From JAFDVL01 sp043783625 (lineage in GTDB: Bacteria; Acidobacteriota; Blastocatellia; RBC074): a stretch of DNA of 64,000 nucleotides. Positions 35,998-43,962 of this stretch are shown here, in pieces (the stretch's first letter is position 1; every line of letters begins with the position of its first letter). The position numbers were made by a program, and so were the translations under genes. The DNA lies in the NCBI GenBank assembly GCA_043783625.1, contig JAYVZE010000024.1, forward strand, positions 6,576 to 70,575, in the 5' to 3' direction. The notes under the pieces are model-generated. The model had not been told where the DNA came from, did not search any database, and worked only from the letters and a program-made list of their open reading frames with translations.

Positions 35998-36074
35998 TTA
36001 CGAACTTGTTCATGTCACTCGTTCATACGCAAATCTTGTCCACGCCGGACAACCTGGAGATTTCTACACACAAA

Positions 36075-37226
36075 ATGCCAAACCGAATTCTCGTCGTAGA
36101 TGACGAACCCGACCTTGAAATCCTGATTACGCAACGCTTCCGCAAACGCATTCGCGCCGAGGAACTGAGCTTTCTGTTCGCCAGCAACGGCGAAGAGGCG
36201 CTGCACAAACTCCAAGCCGACAACCTCGTTGACGTAGTCCTCACCGACATCAATATGCCGGTGATGGATGGGCTGACGCTGCTGTCGCGCTTGCGCGAAG
36301 CGCATCCGCTGCTGCGCTCTGTGATCGTGTCGGCGTATGGCGATATGCCGAACATCCGCACGGCGCTCAATCGAGGCGCGTTTGATTTCATCACCAAGCC
36401 GATTGATTTTCAGGATTTGGAAATCACGCTCGACCGCGCAATTGCCGAAGCCATTGAACGCAAACAGGCGGCGCAGGATCGTGACCGCTTGCTGGCCTTG
36501 AGCCGCGAACTCGAACTCGCCCGCAACATCCAGTCGGCGCTCGTCCCGCATGTCTTCCCGCAGCACGAACGCCTGTCGGTTTACGGCTCGATGATTCCGG
36601 CGGCGGAAGTCGGCGGCGATCTGTTTGATTGTTTCATGCTCGATGAACAGCGGCTGGCGTTCACCATCGGCGATGTGTCGGGCAAGGGCATCGCGGCGGC
36701 GCTGTTTATGGCTGTCAGCCGCACGGTGTTGCGCGTAGCCGCCACGAAAGGCTTGTCGCCGCAAGCCTGTTTGCTGGAAGCGCATCAGTTTTTGTATGGC
36801 GAACGCCGCGCTACGTCGCATTTCGTCACCTGTTTTTACGGCATTCTTGATCTGGCGACCGGGCAACTGGAATACAGCCGCGCCGGACACAATCCGCCGT
36901 ATCTGGTGCGAGGCGATCAAGTGCAAACGCTGGACGCGGCGAGCGGGTTGCCGCTGGGTATGCTCAGGACGGTCAAGTACGACACGGCGACGGTGCAACT
37001 TGAACCGGGCGATACGCTGCTGCTGTTCACCGACGGCATCACCGAAGCGATGAATCCGCGACAAGAGGAATACGGCGAAGAGCGACTGGTGCCATTGCTC
37101 AGCTCGCAGGCATCGGCGCTGGCCGTGGATGAGTTGGTGCGGTTGGTGACGCAGTCTGCGACCACGTTCGCGGAAGGCGCACCGGCCTCGGACGATATGA
37201 CGGTGCTGGGAGTGCGGTATGTGTAG
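36075..37226 (+). CDS. Response regulator with SpoIIE/PP2C-type phosphatase domain (RsbU-like)
   Basis: About 383 residues from ATG 36075 (an earlier in-frame ATG at 36012 is possible). The receiver domain runs from RILVVDDEPDLEILI through the phospho-acceptor Asp in VLTDINMP to Lys in ITKPIDFQDLE. A coiled linker follows, then a SpoIIE-type phosphatase with GGDLFDCF, GDVSGKGIAAALFM, LFTDGITEAMN and terminal DDMTVLGVRY. It probably dephosphorylates an anti-sigma antagonist after activation by a kinase, possibly the one encoded next. Its codon use is clearly more GC-rich than its neighbours (40 of 60 bases G/C in 36481-36540). Confidence 0.92.
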   Translation: MPNRILVVDDEPDLEILITQRFRKRIRAEELSFLFASNGEEALHKLQADNLVDVVLTDINMPVMDGLTLLSRLREAHPLLRSVIVSAYGDMPNIRTALNRGAFDFITKPIDFQDLEITLDRAIAEAIERKQAAQDRDRLLALSRELELARNIQSALVPHVFPQHERLSVYGSMIPAAEVGGDLFDCFMLDEQRLAFTIGDVSGKGIAAALFMAVSRTVLRVAATKGLSPQACLLEAHQFLYGERRATSHFVTCFYGILDLATGQLEYSRAGHNPPYLVRGDQVQTLDAASGLPLGMLRTVKYDTATVQLEPGDTLLLFTDGITEAMNPRQEEYGEERLVPLLSSQASALAVDELVRLVTQSATTFAEGAPASDDMTVLGVRYV

Positions 37227-37229
37227 CGT

Positions 37230-37384
37230 ATGGAGTGCTGCGGCTCGACGCAGCTTTTCGTTCGCCGCTATTCGATTCAGGATACCCGAAGCGGTCGAAC
37301 TGCGAACGCTAACCTGCGGCGATATTAAGAATGCCCAAGCGGTCAATTGCGAACGAAAAGCTGCGTCGAGCCGCAGCACTCCAT
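37230..37384. repeat. Perfect 35-bp palindrome between the signalling genes
   Basis: The arms 37230-37264 (starting ATGGAGTGCTGCGG) and 37350-37384 are exact inverse copies, separated by 85 bases. The spacer contains a partial direct duplication (around AAGCGGTC...TGCGAACG). It starts three bases after the phosphatase stop. Confidence 0.8.
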
Positions 37385-37404
37385 GTCGCACTGAAAGGGC
37401 TGAA

Positions 37405-40400
37405 ATGAAGAAAAATCAAAAGGCAAAAGGCAAAAGGCAAAAGGCAAAAGTGGGATGCGGAAGCGAAGCTCTTTCTGTATTTCTGAAATCGAGTTCCGAA
37501 CTTTTGCCTTTTCCTTTTGTGTCCGGCCTTCTGAACTTTTGCCTTTTGCCTTTTGCCTTTTGCCTTTTGATTTCGTCTGAAGCGTTCGCCCAGCAACCCG
37601 CGCCGCCCCAGGCCGAAATCGGCATGCCCTTGCTGCGCAATTACACGCCGAAGGAATACGGAGCTTCCGCCCAGAACTGGAGCATCGTGCAGGATCGTCG
37701 TGGCGTGCTCTACGTCGGCAACCTCGGAAACGCCGTGCTGGAATACGACGGCGTCACCTGGCGCAAGATCCGCCTCCCCGGCGCAGGTCGCGCTCTCGCC
37801 CTGGACACCGCCGGGAAGATTTGGGTAGGCACCATCAAGGATTTCGGCTCACTGGAACCCGACGCCAACGGCACGTTGCAATACGTCTCGCTGGTCGAGA
37901 AGATTCCGCCGGAGCACCGCAGCTTCAACGATGTCTGGCGGGTGTTGTCCACTGCGCAGGGAACCTTCTTTCAATCCTACGCGCGCCTCTTTCGCTGGGA
38001 TGGTCAGCGCATGCAGGTCTGGGCCACGAAGACCCGCTTTGAAGCGCTCTCGGAAGTACGTGGCCGCATCTATACCTCGCAAATCGGCATTGGCCTGCAG
38101 GAAATTGTGGGCGATGAATTGCGCGACCTGCCCGGAGGAGCTGCCTATAAAGATTCTACCAAGCTCTTGCTGCATCAGTATGACGAACGACGCATCCTGG
38201 TTTCTGCCCAGCGGGAAACGCTGACTCTTTACGATGGCAAGCAAGTGACCCCGTTTCCGACGCAGGCGGATGACCACCTCAGAAAAAACGAACTCTATTC
38301 GTCCACCCCGCTCCCCGACGGCAGCTTCTGCCTCAACACCCAGGCAGGTGGCGCGGTGATCATCGAACGCGATGGTCGCTTGCGTCGCATTCTTGACAAG
38401 GAAGTCGGGCTGCCAACCCAGAAGGTCAATGCCGCCTTTATTGATCGTGAGGGCGCTTTATGGCTAGGTCTCGGCTCCGGCATCACGCGCATAGACCTCA
38501 ACTCCCCAATTTCTCTCTTTTCCCGCCAAAGCGGATTCGATCTTTTGCGCCACGGCGGCTCGCTCTACGTTTCGTCTTTACACACGGGGGTCGCGGTGTA
38601 TCGCCTGGAGCCGAATCGAAGCACTGGCCTGGCCGCTCTGCAACCGATCCCTTCACAGGCTGTTCAGGCTTATCGCCTGCTTTCCTTCCTTGATCCCGCT
38701 GGAAAAGCGCCGCCCCAGTTGCTCGCCGCCGCTTTTTATTACGGCGTCATGAAAGTTGAGGGCGATGTAGTTTCCCCGACCCTGCCACAAGAGCAAAGGC
38801 GAGGAGAGTGGGGTTCCTCGCTACTGCAATCTCGGCAGTCTCCTAATCGGGTCTTCGTGGGGCGCTCAGACAGCCTGTCTTCCATGCGCTGGGAAAACGG
38901 TCAATGGATTGATGAAGGCAGCGTTCTCATCAATAGCAATGTGAGGATATTAGTCGAAGAGGCGGATGGCACGCTGTGGGTCGGTACCGCCAGGAGCGGC
39001 GTGCTGCGCGTGGTCGTTCCCGCCACTGGGATACGCGAGGCGAAAGTGGAACGATTCACTGAGACAGACGGACTGGGGAAAGGAGGGCATAATGTGTTCC
39101 TCGCCGACGGACAGCTCTTCGTCATTCCGGCCCCGACGAAGAACCTCCTGCGCTGGGATGCGGCTGCCCGCCGCTTCGTCCCTGACAACCGCTTCCTGCT
39201 CCCGGTGAATGACCCCGAGCCTGAGACTGTTTTGGAATTACTTCCGAACGGCGACATCTGGTCGGTCAACAACTCTTCCACCGATCAGCGGCAGGGCATC
39301 TTTCGCCGTCAGGCCGATGGGACGTATCAACTTGACGAAGCGCCTTTCCGTGGGTTGTCCCGGTTCCAAATCCGCAACGTTCTGTCTGAGTCGGATGGCA
39401 GCCTCTGGATTGTCGGTGATGACGGCCTCGTTCGCTTTGACCAGCGGATGAAACCCGCTGCCGCGCCGCCTTTCTCCGCGCTGGTGCGCCGCGTCAGTGC
39501 GGGAGCAAACGCCGTCGTCTTTGGTGGAGCAACACTGGCCGCTCCGCTCCGGCTGCCCTTCGCCCGCAACTCGCTGCACTTTGAATTCGCCGCGCCGAGC
39601 TACGGCGACGAAGCGGGAACCGTTTATCAATACCGGCTGGAAGGAGCCGACAAAGACTGGTCGGGCTGGGGCAGGCAAACCGAAGCCAACTACAACAACC
39701 TCGGCCCCGGCGCGTACCGGCTGCGCGTGCAGGCGCACACCAGCGATGGTCGCCTCAGCGAAGAAGGAGCCTTCAGCTTCACGATCCTGCCGCCGTGGTA
39801 TCGCTCGTGGTGGGCTTATGGTGTTTACGCGCTGCTGCTGGCGGCGGCGATTTATGCGGCTTCGCGCTTGCTGCGCCGACGAGTCGAAGTGCGCGAACGT
39901 GAGAAAGCCGCACTGCGCGAAGCCGAGTTGCGTGCCGATGCCGCAGCCGCGCAAGCGAAATCGCTGCAAGCCGAAAACGAGGCGTATCAACGGCTCAAGG
40001 CGACGCAGGAACAACTGCTGGTGCAGGAAAAACTGGCTTCGCTTGGAGCCTTGACGGCAGGCATCGCGCACGAGATCAAGAATCCGCTGAACTTCGTCAA
40101 CAACTTCGCCGATCTCTCGGTGGAATTGATGGGCGAATTGCGCGAAGACATTGAAAAGAACAAGGCCGTGATTCCTGAGAAGGATTACGAGAACATCGAA
40201 GCCTTGCTCGACGATTTGTCCGGCAACGCCAGAAAGATCAACGAACACGGCAAACGCGCCGACGGCATCGTGCGCAGCATGCTGCTGCATTCGCGCGGAC
40301 AGGCGGGCGAGCGCCAACCCACCGACATCAACGCGATGCTGGACGAATACGTGAACCTGACTTATCACGGCATGCGCGCGCAGGATTCGTCCTTCAACGT

Positions 40401-40818
40401 CACCATCGAACGCGCGCTGGCGAGCGATGCCGGAACGGTCGAAGCGATCCCGCAAGACCTGAGCCGCGTGTTCTTGAATTTGCTGAACAACGCCTGTTAC
40501 GCGGTGAATGACAAGGCGAAACGGAACGGCGCAGGCTTTGTGCCGAAGCTGCGCGTGAGTTCGGTGAACCTCGGCGATGCTGTGGAAATTCGCATCCGCG
40601 ACAATGGCATGGGCATTCCGGCGGAAGTGCGCGACAAGATTTTCAATCCGTTTTTTACGACGAAACCTACGGGGCAGGGCACGGGCTTGGGCTTATCCAT
40701 CAGCCACGACATCGTGGTACAGCAACACGGCGGGCAATTGGACGTGGAAACCAAACCGGGCGAGTTTACGGAATTCATCGTGCGCTTGCCGCGCAACGGT
40801 GGATTACGGCTGCGATGA
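37405..40818 (+). CDS. Two-component regulator propeller sensor histidine kinase
   Basis: About 1137 residues from ATG 37405. A lysine-rich start and hydrophobic segment (to SSEAFAQ) act as signal peptide and are encoded by an inverted (AAAAGGC)n repeat. A periplasmic seven-bladed-type propeller (~55-720; blades like VQDRRGVLYVGNLGN) follows. Then come a Y_Y_Y domain (~740-800), a transmembrane helix (WWAYGVYALLLAAAIYAASRLL), a coiled coil, the H-box with His889 in IAHEIKNPLNFVNNF, and an HATPase with NLLNNACYAVND, DNGMGIP and GTGLGLS. It ends abruptly after FIVRLPR; the sequence beyond is a receiver-domain remnant. The upstream receiver-phosphatase is a likely partner. Confidence 0.9.
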   Translation: MKKNQKAKGKRQKAKVGCGSEALSVFLKSSSELLPFPFVSGLLNFCLLPFAFCLLISSEAFAQQPAPPQAEIGMPLLRNYTPKEYGASAQNWSIVQDRRGVLYVGNLGNAVLEYDGVTWRKIRLPGAGRALALDTAGKIWVGTIKDFGSLEPDANGTLQYVSLVEKIPPEHRSFNDVWRVLSTAQGTFFQSYARLFRWDGQRMQVWATKTRFEALSEVRGRIYTSQIGIGLQEIVGDELRDLPGGAAYKDSTKLLLHQYDERRILVSAQRETLTLYDGKQVTPFPTQADDHLRKNELYSSTPLPDGSFCLNTQAGGAVIIERDGRLRRILDKEVGLPTQKVNAAFIDREGALWLGLGSGITRIDLNSPISLFSRQSGFDLLRHGGSLYVSSLHTGVAVYRLEPNRSTGLAALQPIPSQAVQAYRLLSFLDPAGKAPPQLLAAAFYYGVMKVEGDVVSPTLPQEQRRGEWGSSLLQSRQSPNRVFVGRSDSLSSMRWENGQWIDEGSVLINSNVRILVEEADGTLWVGTARSGVLRVVVPATGIREAKVERFTETDGLGKGGHNVFLADGQLFVIPAPTKNLLRWDAAARRFVPDNRFLLPVNDPEPETVLELLPNGDIWSVNNSSTDQRQGIFRRQADGTYQLDEAPFRGLSRFQIRNVLSESDGSLWIVGDDGLVRFDQRMKPAAAPPFSALVRRVSAGANAVVFGGATLAAPLRLPFARNSLHFEFAAPSYGDEAGTVYQYRLEGADKDWSGWGRQTEANYNNLGPGAYRLRVQAHTSDGRLSEEGAFSFTILPPWYRSWWAYGVYALLLAAAIYAASRLLRRRVEVREREKAALREAELRADAAAAQAKSLQAENEAYQRLKATQEQLLVQEKLASLGALTAGIAHEIKNPLNFVNNFADLSVELMGELREDIEKNKAVIPEKDYENIEALLDDLSGNARKINEHGKRADGIVRSMLLHSRGQAGERQPTDINAMLDEYVNLTYHGMRAQDSSFNVTIERALASDAGTVEAIPQDLSRVFLNLLNNACYAVNDKAKRNGAGFVPKLRVSSVNLGDAVEIRIRDNGMGIPAEVRDKIFNPFFTTKPTGQGTGLGLSISHDIVVQQHGGQLDVETKPGEFTEFIVRLPRNGGLRLR
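37417..37569. repeat. (AAAAGGC)n inverted repeat inside the kinase signal peptide
   Basis: A run of 7-base units AAAAGGC occupies 37417-37450. Its exact 34-base inverse (CTTTTGC units) occupies 37536-37569, 85 bases apart. A partial third block lies at 37501-37520. All are in frame with the sensor kinase and encode a KAKGKRQKAK-type basic start and a LLPFAFCLL-type hydrophobic core. The transcript could form a very stable hairpin next to the start codon. Confidence 0.8.
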
Positions 40819-40873
40819 CTACTTCACGAAGCCGCTGGATTTCGGTATGCTGAAGGCAAAATTGTTGATCTGA
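40805..40873 (+). pseudogene. C-terminal remnant of a response-regulator receiver domain
   Basis: In a frame different from the kinase, these bases encode YGCDDYFTKPLDFGMLKAKLL followed by Ile and a TGA. GCDDYxTKP-D-xxLL is the end of a REC domain with its conserved Lys-Pro. Nothing of the preceding REC part remains, because the kinase sequence runs up to ~40800. A deletion appears to have joined kinase and regulator ends, leaving this 22-codon scar. Confidence 0.7.
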
Positions 40874-41065
40874 CCATTACATTGAGCATGAAAGCAAACA
40901 AACAGGTAAGGCAAGTTCGCGCATCGTCGAATTATTTAATCTAATTATTACAGCACGAATAAACACACACGAAATTATTCAGACAAAAACTATAAAAAGC
41001 CTTACGGGCAACCTAATTTGACCCTTCTGTTACCGGAGCAGAATTGAGAAGGTGAATTAAGCATT

Positions 41066-42550
41066 ATGCAACTGACAGATATTTTTGACCTTTCCCTGCT
41101 TGGACGCACAAACACAGAAGCCGTTGAATACAATCAAGCTGGCACAACTGTTACGCTCACGTTTGGCGACCTCGAAACGCGGAGCAATCGGCTCGCGTCT
41201 TTGCTCGCCTCACGCGGCATCACGCGCGGCGACCGTTTAGGATTTTTTCTGCCGAATCGTATTGAATTTATTGATCTTTTTCTTGCCTGCATAAAATCCG
41301 GCATCATCGTCGTTCCGATCAATGTTCTTTACCGTGAACGCGAAATCAGCCACATCATTTCTGATGCTGAACCTAAAGCCGTAGTCACAACGACTGATCT
41401 CGCACAATTTATTCCGGCTGATACGAACGTTTGGAATATTGATGAATTAGTTGCGGAAGCGAAAAATCATGACAGTGCGCGTGTACGGTTGGCGTTGGAT
41501 GGCGACGATCCGGCGGCAATTGTGTATACGTCAGGCACCACTGGAAAATCAAAAGGCGCAGTACTCACGCACAATAATTTTGCCGTGAACGCGACGAATT
41601 TATTAGCGTGCTGGCGCATTACAAGTACAGATCGTTACTTCGCTGCGTTGCCGTTATTTCATGTACATGGACTCGGCAACGGCATTCACATTTGGTTAGC
41701 GAGCGGTTGTAAAATGCGCTTGGTTGAACGCTTTGACATTAAGAGTGCACCGGAAATTCTCGCCAGTTTTCAGCCCACCCTATTTTTTGGCGTGCCAACA
41801 ATTTATGTGCGCTTGCTGGAATTGCCTGATGAACAAGCAAAAATTATCGGCGCGAAAATGAGGTTGTTTGTGAGCGGCTCTGCACCTTTGCCCGCGCAGA
41901 CGATGGAAGATTTTCAAGTGAAATTTGGGCATCGCATTTTGGAACGCTACGGCATGAGCGAAACGCTGATGAATATTACGAATCCGTACGAAGGCGAGCG
42001 ACGTGCGGGCAGTATTGGTTTTCCGCTTCCCGGCGTCTCCGTCAAAATTCTGAGTCCCGAAATGCAGCCCGTAGCCGATGGCGAAATCGGCGAAGTTTGG
42101 GTCAAGGGGCCAAATCTGTGCGCAGGTTATTGGCGCCGACCGGACGCGACGGCGGAAGCTTTTATTGATGGTTGGTTTCGTACGGGCGATATTGGCGAGC
42201 GCAGCGTTGACGGGTATTACACGTTGCGCGGACGGCGGACGGATTTAATTATTTCCGGCGGCTTCAATATTTATCCACGTGAAATCGAAGAAGTTTTATT
42301 AGATCAACCGGGTATCCTCGAAGCTGTTGTTTGTGGCGTACCTGATGCGCGGCGCGGAGAATTGCCTGTGGCATACATTGTCACGGATGAAAATTTTGAC
42401 GAGGTCGCCGTCGCCGAAAATTGCCGCCAATTAATGGCATCATTCAAGCAACCGCGTGCGTTTATTCGCGTCGAAAATTTGCCTCGCACTGCGCTTGGCA
42501 AAATTCAGAAACATTTGTTGCCGCCTGTAAGCATGGAGTACAAGCTTTAG
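41066..42550 (+). CDS. Acyl-CoA synthetase, malonyl-CoA synthetase (MatB)-like
   Basis: A 494-residue ANL-superfamily adenylating enzyme. The P-loop AAIVYTSGTTGKSKGAVLTHNN, the ERYGMSET motif, GWFRTGDIGE and the C-terminal hinge/lysine region (LRGRRTDLIISGGFNIYPREIEEVL, then PRTALGKIQKHLL) are complete. Its modest length and the adjacent MatC-like carrier suggest malonate or a methylmalonate-type acid as substrate. Other short or medium acids are possible. The last codons (SMEYKL and stop) lie in a perfect palindrome shared with the next gene's start. Confidence 0.82.
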   Translation: MQLTDIFDLSLLGRTNTEAVEYNQAGTTVTLTFGDLETRSNRLASLLASRGITRGDRLGFFLPNRIEFIDLFLACIKSGIIVVPINVLYREREISHIISDAEPKAVVTTTDLAQFIPADTNVWNIDELVAEAKNHDSARVRLALDGDDPAAIVYTSGTTGKSKGAVLTHNNFAVNATNLLACWRITSTDRYFAALPLFHVHGLGNGIHIWLASGCKMRLVERFDIKSAPEILASFQPTLFFGVPTIYVRLLELPDEQAKIIGAKMRLFVSGSAPLPAQTMEDFQVKFGHRILERYGMSETLMNITNPYEGERRAGSIGFPLPGVSVKILSPEMQPVADGEIGEVWVKGPNLCAGYWRRPDATAEAFIDGWFRTGDIGERSVDGYYTLRGRRTDLIISGGFNIYPREIEEVLLDQPGILEAVVCGVPDARRGELPVAYIVTDENFDEVAVAENCRQLMASFKQPRAFIRVENLPRTALGKIQKHLLPPVSMEYKL

Positions 42551-42603
42551 CTTGGTTTTACAGTGATGAGAAGTACTACCAAGCTAAAGCTTGTACTCCA
42601 TGC
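42531..42603. repeat. Perfect 25-bp palindrome joining the MatB-like and MatC-like genes
   Basis: The arms 42531-42555 (starting GCATGGAGTACAAG) and 42579-42603 are exact inverse copies with a 23-base loop. The left arm carries the synthetase stop codon; the right arm carries the first possible starts of the carrier gene. Confidence 0.8.
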
Positions 42604-42611
42604 AAGAAAAT

Positions 42612-43859
42612 ATGAATCCTGCAATCGCCTCTTTACTCGCATTATTATTCGCCATCATTCTTTCGATGTTTTCGCGCTTGAATATCGGATTGGTGGCGAT
42701 TGCGCTCGCGTGGATCGTCGGCGTATTTATCGCGGGGATGAAGCCGGAAGCAGTAATGGCGGGCTTTCCAGCGACATTATTTTTGACGCTCGCAGGTGTG
42801 ACGTTATTATTCGCTTGCGCCGAAACGAATGGTACTTTGAAGTTATTGGCACACCGTGCAGTGCAATTCGTACGCGGCAATCATCGCTTATTACCGCTAT
42901 TATTCTTTGTTCTCGCCTGTGTTATTTCCAGTGTCGGCCCCGGCGCAATTTCCAGTGTTGCTTTAGTTGTTCCGTTGGCAATGGTGATTGGCACACGGGC
43001 AGGCGTCCCGAATTTCCTGACTGCGTTGATGGTAGCGAATGGCGCGAATGCCGGAAATCTTTCGCCGATTAGTTCCGTCGGCGTCATTGCGAATACGAAA
43101 ATGACCGAAGCAGGCATCGGTGGACACGAAGGAAAAGTCTGGTTGGCAAATTTCATTGCACACGCTCTGGTGGCGGCTGTTGCGTATTTTGTCCTGAGCC
43201 GCAAACAGCTCGTGACAACTGATGTTGAGAGGTCGGAAGTGAAAGCTGAATCGCTTTCGCGGACGCAAATGATTACCATTGCGATCATCGCGCTTTGGAT
43301 TATTGGAGTGATATTTTTCAAATTGAATTTAGGCTTGAGCGCGTTCGCCGCTGCCACAATTATTATTGGCGTGAGTGCGGCGAATGAAACGGAAGCGATC
43401 AAACAAATTCCGTGGAACGTGATTTTAATGGTCTGCGGCGTTTCGTTGTTGATTGCAATTTTGGAAAAAACCGGCGGGATGGATCAGTTCACGGCTTTGC
43501 TGGCACGCCTCGCTTCGCCGAACAGCATCAATGGAGTCATCGCTTTTTTGACCGGAATTATTTCGACCTACGGCAGCACGTCCGGCGTAGTGCTTCCGGC
43601 ATTTCTGCCGACTGCGACAAAATTAGTGCAACAAATGGGCGGCGGCGATTCATTAGCTATCGCGCTGAGCATCAATGTCGGTTCATCGTTAGTAGACGTT
43701 TCACCCCTGTCAACATTGGGTGCGCTGTGCATCGCTACGATCAAGGATGCGAGCGCGGCGAAAATTTTATTTCGGAAATTAATGCTGTGGGGATTTTTGA
43801 TGAGTGTCGTCGGTGCGATTTTTTGTTGGTTGTTTGCGGGAATGTTGGCGCGTGTATGA
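42612..43859 (+). CDS. MatC-like dicarboxylate (malonate) carrier
   Basis: About 415 residues from ATG 42612 (earlier starts at 42600 or TTG 42591 are possible). Roughly twelve hydrophobic segments are present (ASLLALLFAIILSMF, IGLVAIALAWIVGVFIAG, LFLTLAGVTLLFACAET and so on). The N-terminal half resembles the MatC N-terminal domain, with SSVGPGAISSVALVVPLAM and ANGANAGNLSPISSVG. Members import malonate or other dicarboxylates. Placement directly after a MatB-like synthetase supports a malonate uptake and activation pair. SLC13-type dicarboxylate transport is the alternative. Confidence 0.78.
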   Translation: MNPAIASLLALLFAIILSMFSRLNIGLVAIALAWIVGVFIAGMKPEAVMAGFPATLFLTLAGVTLLFACAETNGTLKLLAHRAVQFVRGNHRLLPLLFFVLACVISSVGPGAISSVALVVPLAMVIGTRAGVPNFLTALMVANGANAGNLSPISSVGVIANTKMTEAGIGGHEGKVWLANFIAHALVAAVAYFVLSRKQLVTTDVERSEVKAESLSRTQMITIAIIALWIIGVIFFKLNLGLSAFAAATIIIGVSAANETEAIKQIPWNVILMVCGVSLLIAILEKTGGMDQFTALLARLASPNSINGVIAFLTGIISTYGSTSGVVLPAFLPTATKLVQQMGGGDSLAIALSINVGSSLVDVSPLSTLGALCIATIKDASAAKILFRKLMLWGFLMSVVGAIFCWLFAGMLARV

Positions 43860-43862
43860 GTG

Positions 43863-43940
43863 CGGTACAGTACAATGAGCGGTAGCGATTTGGTAAATGC
43901 GACGAGTTACCAAATCGCTACCGCTCATTGTACTGTACCG
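43863..43940. repeat. Perfect 34-bp palindrome after the MatC-like gene
   Basis: The arms 43863-43896 (starting CGGTACAGTACAATGAGC) and 43907-43940 are exact inverse copies around a ten-base loop. It starts three bases after the carrier stop and ends 22 bases before the carboxylesterase start. A transcript would form a very stable hairpin. Confidence 0.85.
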
Positions 43941-43962
43941 TTACACTAACTCGGATTTTACT

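Noticed and set aside
36015..37391. 458-codon open frame on the minus strand
   Set aside because: It is antisense to the receiver-phosphatase gene, basic and low-complexity, with no domain. Long antisense frames are expected in GC-rich coding DNA.
37417..37569. CRISPR-like short repeats
   Set aside because: The unit is seven bases with no spacers and is mirrored as an inverted repeat inside a reading frame.
39238..40455. 405-codon open frame on the minus strand
   Set aside because: Antisense to the histidine kinase; no recognisable motif; explained by GC-rich codon bias.
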